From the NCBI GenBank assembly GCA_051652245.1, contig JBOFTV010000064.1, forward strand, positions 1-9,621: a stretch of 9,621 bases of DNA, written 5' to 3'. Position numbers and translations under genes: made by a program. Position 1 is the stretch's first letter. Every line of letters starts with the position of its first letter. Shown piece by piece: positions 6,972-9,621 of this stretch. Origin of the DNA: BHER01 sp051652245. GTDB taxonomy: Bacteria; Bacillota_I; Bacilli_A; Culicoidibacterales; Culicoidibacteraceae. The notes under the pieces are model-generated. The model did no database searches, had not been told where the DNA came from, and saw nothing but the letters and a program-made list of their open reading frames with translations.

Positions 6972-6993
6972 TTGTTTTCGCTATCACACTTTT
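6962..6993. terminator. bidirectional rho-independent terminator
   Basis: A 10-bp perfect stem AAAAGTGTGA/TCACACTTTT (6962-6971 with 6984-6993) with a 12-nt loop sits between two convergent genes. T runs follow on both strands (TTTTATTTT on plus, TTTTTTATT on minus). The first arm contains the TGA stop of the phosphatase gene, and the deacetylase stop is 8 nt away at 7001. Confidence 0.92.
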
Positions 6994-7000
6994 ATTTTGC

Positions 7001-7789
7001 TTATAAATCAGCGTAGGTTGAGAGTTTGATGTTTGGGTTGCTTTTGATTGCTCTACTAAATGATGAATCTGTTAGTGCGGTAATTTCGTAGACTCTTTGA
7101 ATATTTAACCTTGATTCTGTCATGATTTGTTGATCAATATATCCCGGATGGGTCATGATTTCGATTGTGTCTGCTTGACTGATTTTTGTGATGAGGTCGT
7201 TGTAGTATTTTTGTTTCTGGTCATTTGTCATGTAAGCTTCGCCAATTTCGTCGAAGTGTGCTTCAAATGTTGTTACTTGTTTGATACTTTTGGGGATTTC
7301 AATTGTTGTGTCTGTTTTAAATACACGCAAGGGGAGGTTGTATTTTTGGGCTAGTCTAATGGCGATTTGTTTAGTTTGATCTGTTAAGAGGTGGGTGTGA
7401 TGATGGCTGTCTAGGTGAGTTGGGGTGATGCCAGATTGGAAGACTTTTTCAATTTGTGCTGTCCATTCCTGTTCAATTTCAATGAAAGCATCTTTTGTTA
7501 ATTTTTCGGGGTTTTTAAGGTAATCTGTTATGTGGTAGAAATTACCGTTTTCATCAATTATGTGGGTGTGGGTGTCTAAGAGTGGTTTTTGGCATGTTAG
7601 GACCATGTGAACGCCTACTCCTAGTTTAGAATTTTGACTTGCTAGGTCGATTGCATGGGCGAATCCTTGCATATTTGGCATGATTGTTGCTGATGTTAGA
7701 ATGCCGTTTATGTGGGATTCGATGATGCCATAGTTGATGGCTTTGTTATAGCCGAAATCGTCGGCATTAATGATTAGTTTTGTTTGCAT
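7001..7789 (-). CDS. ChbG/YdjC-family carbohydrate deacetylase
   Basis: A 262-residue protein of full family length (about 250-290). The N-terminal LIINADDFGYN (Asp10-Asp11), GVGVHMVLT (His61) and the cluster HLDSHHHTHL (125-134) supply the Asp/His/His metal site and catalytic residues of YdjC-like deacetylases. MTHPGY (His214) is a further conserved element. Characterised members remove acetyl groups from chitooligosaccharides or diacetylchitobiose; a cytoplasmic location is expected because no signal peptide is present. The ATG (7787-7789) follows AAGGAGA (7799-7805) at 9 nt and has a consensus promoter. It is monocistronic, convergent with the phosphatase, and has no PTS or glycosidase neighbour here, so the substrate is open. 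Its coding strand is C-rich and G-poor (plus bases 7381-7440 count 26 G and 5 C), opposite to the other minus-strand genes. This suggests a different history. Confidence 0.9.
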   Translation of the reverse strand: MQTKLIINADDFGYNKAINYGIIESHINGILTSATIMPNMQGFAHAIDLASQNSKLGVGVHMVLTCQKPLLDTHTHIIDENGNFYHITDYLKNPEKLTKDAFIEIEQEWTAQIEKVFQSGITPTHLDSHHHTHLLTDQTKQIAIRLAQKYNLPLRVFKTDTTIEIPKSIKQVTTFEAHFDEIGEAYMTNDQKQKYYNDLITKISQADTIEIMTHPGYIDQQIMTESRLNIQRVYEITALTDSSFSRAIKSNPNIKLSTYADL

Positions 7790-7811
7790 TTTGGTTCATC
7801 TCCTTGATTTT

Positions 7812-7840
7812 ATGATAACAGTCTCATAAATGTGAGTCAA
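7812..7840 (-). promoter_or_regulatory. promoter of the deacetylase gene with an inverted repeat in the spacer
   Basis: On the minus strand TTGACT (7835-7840), a 17-nt spacer, then TATCAT (7812-7817), with the start codon 22 nt further on. The spacer holds CTCA-(6 nt)-TGAG (7823-7826 with 7833-7836), extendable with one mismatch to 6-bp arms. This could be an operator, but it is short. Confidence 0.75.
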
Positions 7841-7866
7841 TGATTTTAGGGGGGAGTTATTAATTC

Positions 7867-8724
7867 TTATACTCTTTTGAAAATAATTTCATTTTTATTT
7901 AGAGATACTTTCTCATAATTCCTATCCAAAAACTGCTGCCATTTTGCCTTATTCGTTATATGACTTTCAAAATCTTTTTTTGTTGCTTCACTGTTAAAGA
8001 CAATTAAGCGTGGGTTATTTTTTACGTTGTCTTCTGCTATTTGTGTTGCAAAAGTTGTTTTTGACTCTTCTGTAAAAATTCCAGCTGCATAATATGAATA
8101 TTTAGATGGTGAGAGTCTTTGATTTCTATAGTTTGCTGTAATATACGCTGGTCCTTGGAAAAATTGGACATAGTCGCTTGCTTCCGTGTTTTCTCTTATA
8201 TAATTATCAAGCTGACTTGTTTCATAACTTTTTTGGCCCACGTTATTTAATGCATTCCACGACAGCACCGAAAATGCTGTGTATGACAGTAATATTGCAA
8301 TAAAAACTAATGATAGATTAGCAAAAACTTTTTTCTTACTACTATTTTCGATATAGCTGTGTAACTGTCCAAATACATGGACACAAGGAAGCAAAAATAT
8401 CGGGATAAAACTCATGAAATAATGCATGTTTGCCACACCTGCTAATGAATTAGCATATAAATTAATTAATAGGGCAATAAAAGATATAAGGTATAATTGA
8501 AAATACTTGCTCCGTTGCTCCTTATTTATCAATTGGTTAATAAACGAAAGCAAGAAGACTGTAATAACAATTAAAATACCTGTTGGATTTATTGTATCAA
8601 TCATTTTAAATACGCTTTTTATGACATCAATTTTTCTTATTGGAACAAAACTGCCTAATGTTGAAAAATAAGCAGAATTCAACATTTCCACTAATGCACC
8701 ATTTTGTAGTAAGTATATAACAAA
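7867..8724 (-). pseudogene. C-terminal fragment of a multi-spanning membrane glycosyltransferase (GT39/ArnT-like)
   Basis: About 285 residues up to the TAA at 7867-7869. Four hydrophobic segments are visible, about 35-55, 62-85, 88-108 and 119-145 counted from the GTG at 8691. A soluble tail of about 125 residues follows, with EASDYVQFFQGPAYITANY and RLSPSKYSYY. That layout (last helices, then a small globular tail with D-x-V and R-x-SP-x-x-Y) is common in GT39/PMT-like membrane glycosyltransferases of Gram-positive glycan loci. Intact members are usually 450-600 residues, so the catalytic N-terminal half is missing. The frame stays open upstream through the tRNA-like patch to about 8785, but it has no ribosome binding site near the GTG at 8691 or the ATG two codons later. 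It ends 25 nt from the deacetylase promoter with no visible terminator. The family call is by pattern; the truncation is clear. Confidence 0.65.
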
Positions 8725-8756
8725 TGGTGGGCAGGAAGGGATTTGAACTCCTGATC
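8725..8756 (-). other. tRNA 3'-end-like sequence, candidate attachment-site scar
   Basis: Read on the minus strand, the patch contains GAGTTCAAATC, then acceptor-like CCTGCCC, A and a terminal CCA. Lengths fit a tRNA exactly: 7-nt T loop TTCAAAT with G53-C61 around it, a 5-nt 3' T-stem strand, 7-nt acceptor strand, discriminator A, CCA. The T stem has a mismatch and a wobble, and no matching 5' acceptor strand (GGGCAGG expected) was found within about 150 nt upstream, so this is not a complete tRNA. Many integrative elements recombine at tRNA 3' ends and leave such pieces. The CCA directly abuts the truncated glycosyltransferase frame. Confidence 0.45.
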
Positions 8757-8888
8757 CCGGAGGGAACGGAGCTATAGTTGATGTTTATAGTTATGTTGAC
8801 GTTGGTCTCCCTATAAATCAAGGGTTTATACGTGTTACAGTTTGTTTGAACTCGTTTCAAGTTGACCCGGTTTTGCGATTTAATTAGT
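8757..8888. other. gene-free, compositionally distinct stretch upstream of the tRNA-like end
   Basis: No convincing gene. The patch is GC-richer than its flanks near 8757-8775. It contains a short hairpin CCCT-(8 nt)-AGGG (8809-8812 with 8821-8824) and a second TTTGAACTC (8845-8853) matching the one in the tRNA-like end (8742-8750), each followed by a CCCGG within 20 nt. It may be debris of an integrated element. The minus-strand ORF through it (8627-8905) is low-complexity Asn/Ile/Ser-rich sequence without recognisable domains. Confidence 0.35.
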
Positions 8889-8917
8889 AAAAAAGAGAAG
8901 TGCATATTTCAACTTCT
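8889..8917 (-). terminator. terminator after the upstream glycosyltransferase fragment
   Basis: Minus-strand stem AGAAGT/ACTTCT (8912-8917 with 8896-8901), 10-nt loop, then C and six T (plus A run 8889-8894). It starts at the stop codon of the fragment (8917-8919), which suggests that this C-terminus is the gene's natural end. Confidence 0.6.
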
Positions 8918-9482
8918 TAAATCAAATTCTTGCTATCTTCCGTTATGTTTACATTTTGAATATCCACAAACAAATATGAAATAAATAAAGGGATTACACA
9001 CAATATATATCTTGGATGCACTTCCCAAATTAAGTAGAAGAAGAAGAAGCCAATAAATATTAACATTACCATAATATCAAAAGTACTGTACTGTTTTCTA
9101 AAAATCTTTCTGACTCCTGCAAAAAAAAGACCTAAATATAAAATATTTTGGTCTACTTTAGCATAACTATATATAAATAAAGCTACTGCACCTCTACTAA
9201 ACATTTTTTGATGAATTTGCTTATCATTGGGTTCTAGCACATAAGTAAACCATCCTTCATATAATGGGTCACCCCATAAATAAGAAATTTTCTTAGCATT
9301 AAAAGTTACATTCCCCAAAAAACCTTTTTCCTTTTTCCTTTTTCCTTTTTCCTTTGAAAGAATAAAGCCTTCTTCTGTGCTGTTATTTCAAATTTCGGAA
9401 CTTTCTCAACTAACATCTGAAATGTTTCCACATAATCCATAATATAATTTTGTCCTAAAGTGTGTTCATTCTGAGCTATAAA
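8917..9482 (-). pseudogene. membrane glycosyltransferase C-terminal fragment, frame-split at a tandem repeat and cut by an IS21 element
   Basis: The 3' part (from about 9390 in one frame to TAA 8917-8919) reads GFLGNVTFNAKKISYLWGDP, then LYEGWFTYVLEP. Three hydrophobic segments follow, among them IMVMLIFIGFFFFYLIWEV and YILCVIPLFISYLFV, with the EVHPRY element typical near the C-terminus of ArnT/PMT-like glycosyltransferases. The 5' part (9482 to about 9356) is in another frame, reading EHTLGQNYIMDYVETFQMLV and then KVPKFEITAQKKALFFQ. The frames meet at the heptamer repeat 9323-9355. The distance between the two frames is 2 mod 3, so one more 7-bp unit, or two fewer, would join them. A TTG start at 9316-9318 is not credible because no ribosome binding site in normal form precedes it. 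The 5' side ends at the IS21 terminus near 9483, so most of the catalytic half is missing or displaced. Confidence 0.65.
9323..9355 (-). repeat. heptanucleotide tandem repeat, 4.7 copies, in a coding region
   Basis: Plus strand has CCTTTTT at 9323-9329, 9330-9336, 9337-9343 and 9344-9350, then the partial CCTTT at 9351-9355. On the coding (minus) strand the unit is AAAAAGG. All four full copies are identical. A unit of 7 is not a multiple of 3, so each slippage event changes the frame. This is the form of a contingency-type repeat. Confidence 0.92.
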
Positions 9483-9621
9483 TGTCAACTTAACATTGAC
9501 CAAAAATGTTCATTTAAAACTGACCACCCTTGGGTTCTTTAGTCAAATCCTTTAAACGATAGCTTTTTCCATTAATATTGAAAATGTGAGAGTGATGAAC
9601 AAGTCTATCAACAATAGCTTG
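9483..9621 (-). mobile_element. end of an IS21-family insertion sequence (continues beyond the window)
   Basis: Holds the C-terminus of the ATPase helper IstB followed by the element's end. The outer end begins TGTCAACTTAACATTGACC at 9483-9501, with the TG tip expected for IS21. A second, related motif ending in ACTGACCA lies inside it (about 9517-9527); IS21 ends typically carry such repeated motifs. The boundary is set by these motifs and by the change to glycosyltransferase-like sequence; the target duplication cannot be checked because the other end is absent. Confidence 0.8.
9514..9621 (-). CDS. istB: IS21 helper ATPase IstB, C-terminal 35 residues (partial at window edge)
   Basis: The minus strand reads QAIVDRLVHHSHIFNINGKS and then YRLKDLTKEP to a TAA at 9514-9516. 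The D-R-L-x-H-H-x-x-x-x-N-I-x-G-x-S-Y-R-L-K pattern is the conserved end of IstB, the AAA+ ATPase that assists the IS21 transposase IstA in target capture. The ATPase core lies outside the window, so whether the gene is intact cannot be judged. Confidence 0.88.
   Translation of the reverse strand, partial: QAIVDRLVHHSHIFNINGKSYRLKDLTKEPKGGQF

Noticed and set aside
7127..7354. Plus-strand ORF opposite the deacetylase
   Set aside because: It arises from the G/T-rich antisense strand of a well-supported gene and has no start signals.
8725..8880. Complete tRNA gene
   Set aside because: No 5' acceptor strand, D arm or anticodon arm can be paired with the CCA-ending part, and its T stem has a mismatch.
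8627..8905. 92-residue minus-strand ORF over the tRNA-like patch
   Set aside because: It runs out of frame through the glycosyltransferase fragment, has no ribosome binding site, and is Asn/Ser/Ile-rich without a domain.
9323..9355. CRISPR or satellite-type array
   Set aside because: The units are 7 bp, directly adjacent and without spacers; this is a simple sequence repeat.
9306..9503. 65-residue ORF as an independent gene
   Set aside because: Its start lies in the IS21 terminal repeat and its end is the wrong-frame read-through of the heptamer repeat; it is better read as the 5' piece of the split glycosyltransferase fragment.

Overview
The window is AT-rich DNA with strong AGGAGG-type ribosome binding sites, sigma-A-like promoters and Bacillus-type ribosomal protein and ABC exporter genes. 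This points to a low-GC Firmicute of class Bacilli, most likely a Lactobacillales member. The genus cannot be read from the sequence alone. A chromosomal core (about 0.85-7.85 kb) is flanked by mobile-element and pseudogene debris.

Left edge (1-563): the 3' half of an IS4-family transposase, broken by two frameshifts. Next, on the minus strand, is a small two-helix membrane protein of unknown function (858-1253). It has a charged, tandemly repeated N-terminus, its own terminator (757-790) and -10 box, and a near-consensus cre (CcpA) site upstream. Then comes a minus-strand operon for a heterodimeric ABC exporter of the BmrC/BmrD (YheI/YheH) type (5136 down to 1358). Sequence motifs place one degenerate and one catalytic ATP site in the dimer. 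Upstream of this operon are rpsI and rplM (S9 and L13), with a consensus promoter and a leader that looks like the L13 autoregulatory leader. A hairpin overlapped by a 12-codon ORF separates rpsI from the exporter and may be a terminator or a drug-responsive attenuator.

Middle right (6.24-7.86 kb): a PAP2-family membrane phosphatase on the plus strand converges on a ChbG/YdjC-type carbohydrate deacetylase on the minus strand, with a shared bidirectional terminator between them. This segment has a G-over-C skew on the plus strand opposite to its surroundings, so the deacetylase is coded on a C-rich strand, unlike the other minus-strand genes.

Right edge (7.87-9.62 kb): two truncated C-terminal pieces of multi-membrane-span glycosyltransferases (GT39/ArnT-like), a GC-richer patch resembling the 3' end of a tRNA (candidate integration scar), a heptanucleotide tandem repeat (AAAAAGG on the coding strand) that splits one glycosyltransferase into two frames, and the end of an IS21-family element (istB C-terminus plus terminal repeats) that cuts that gene's 5' side. 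I read this as a decaying surface-glycan locus shaped by insertions and slippage. The repeat is a candidate phase-variation switch or its relic. No CRISPR array and no clearly new defence or biosynthetic system is visible.
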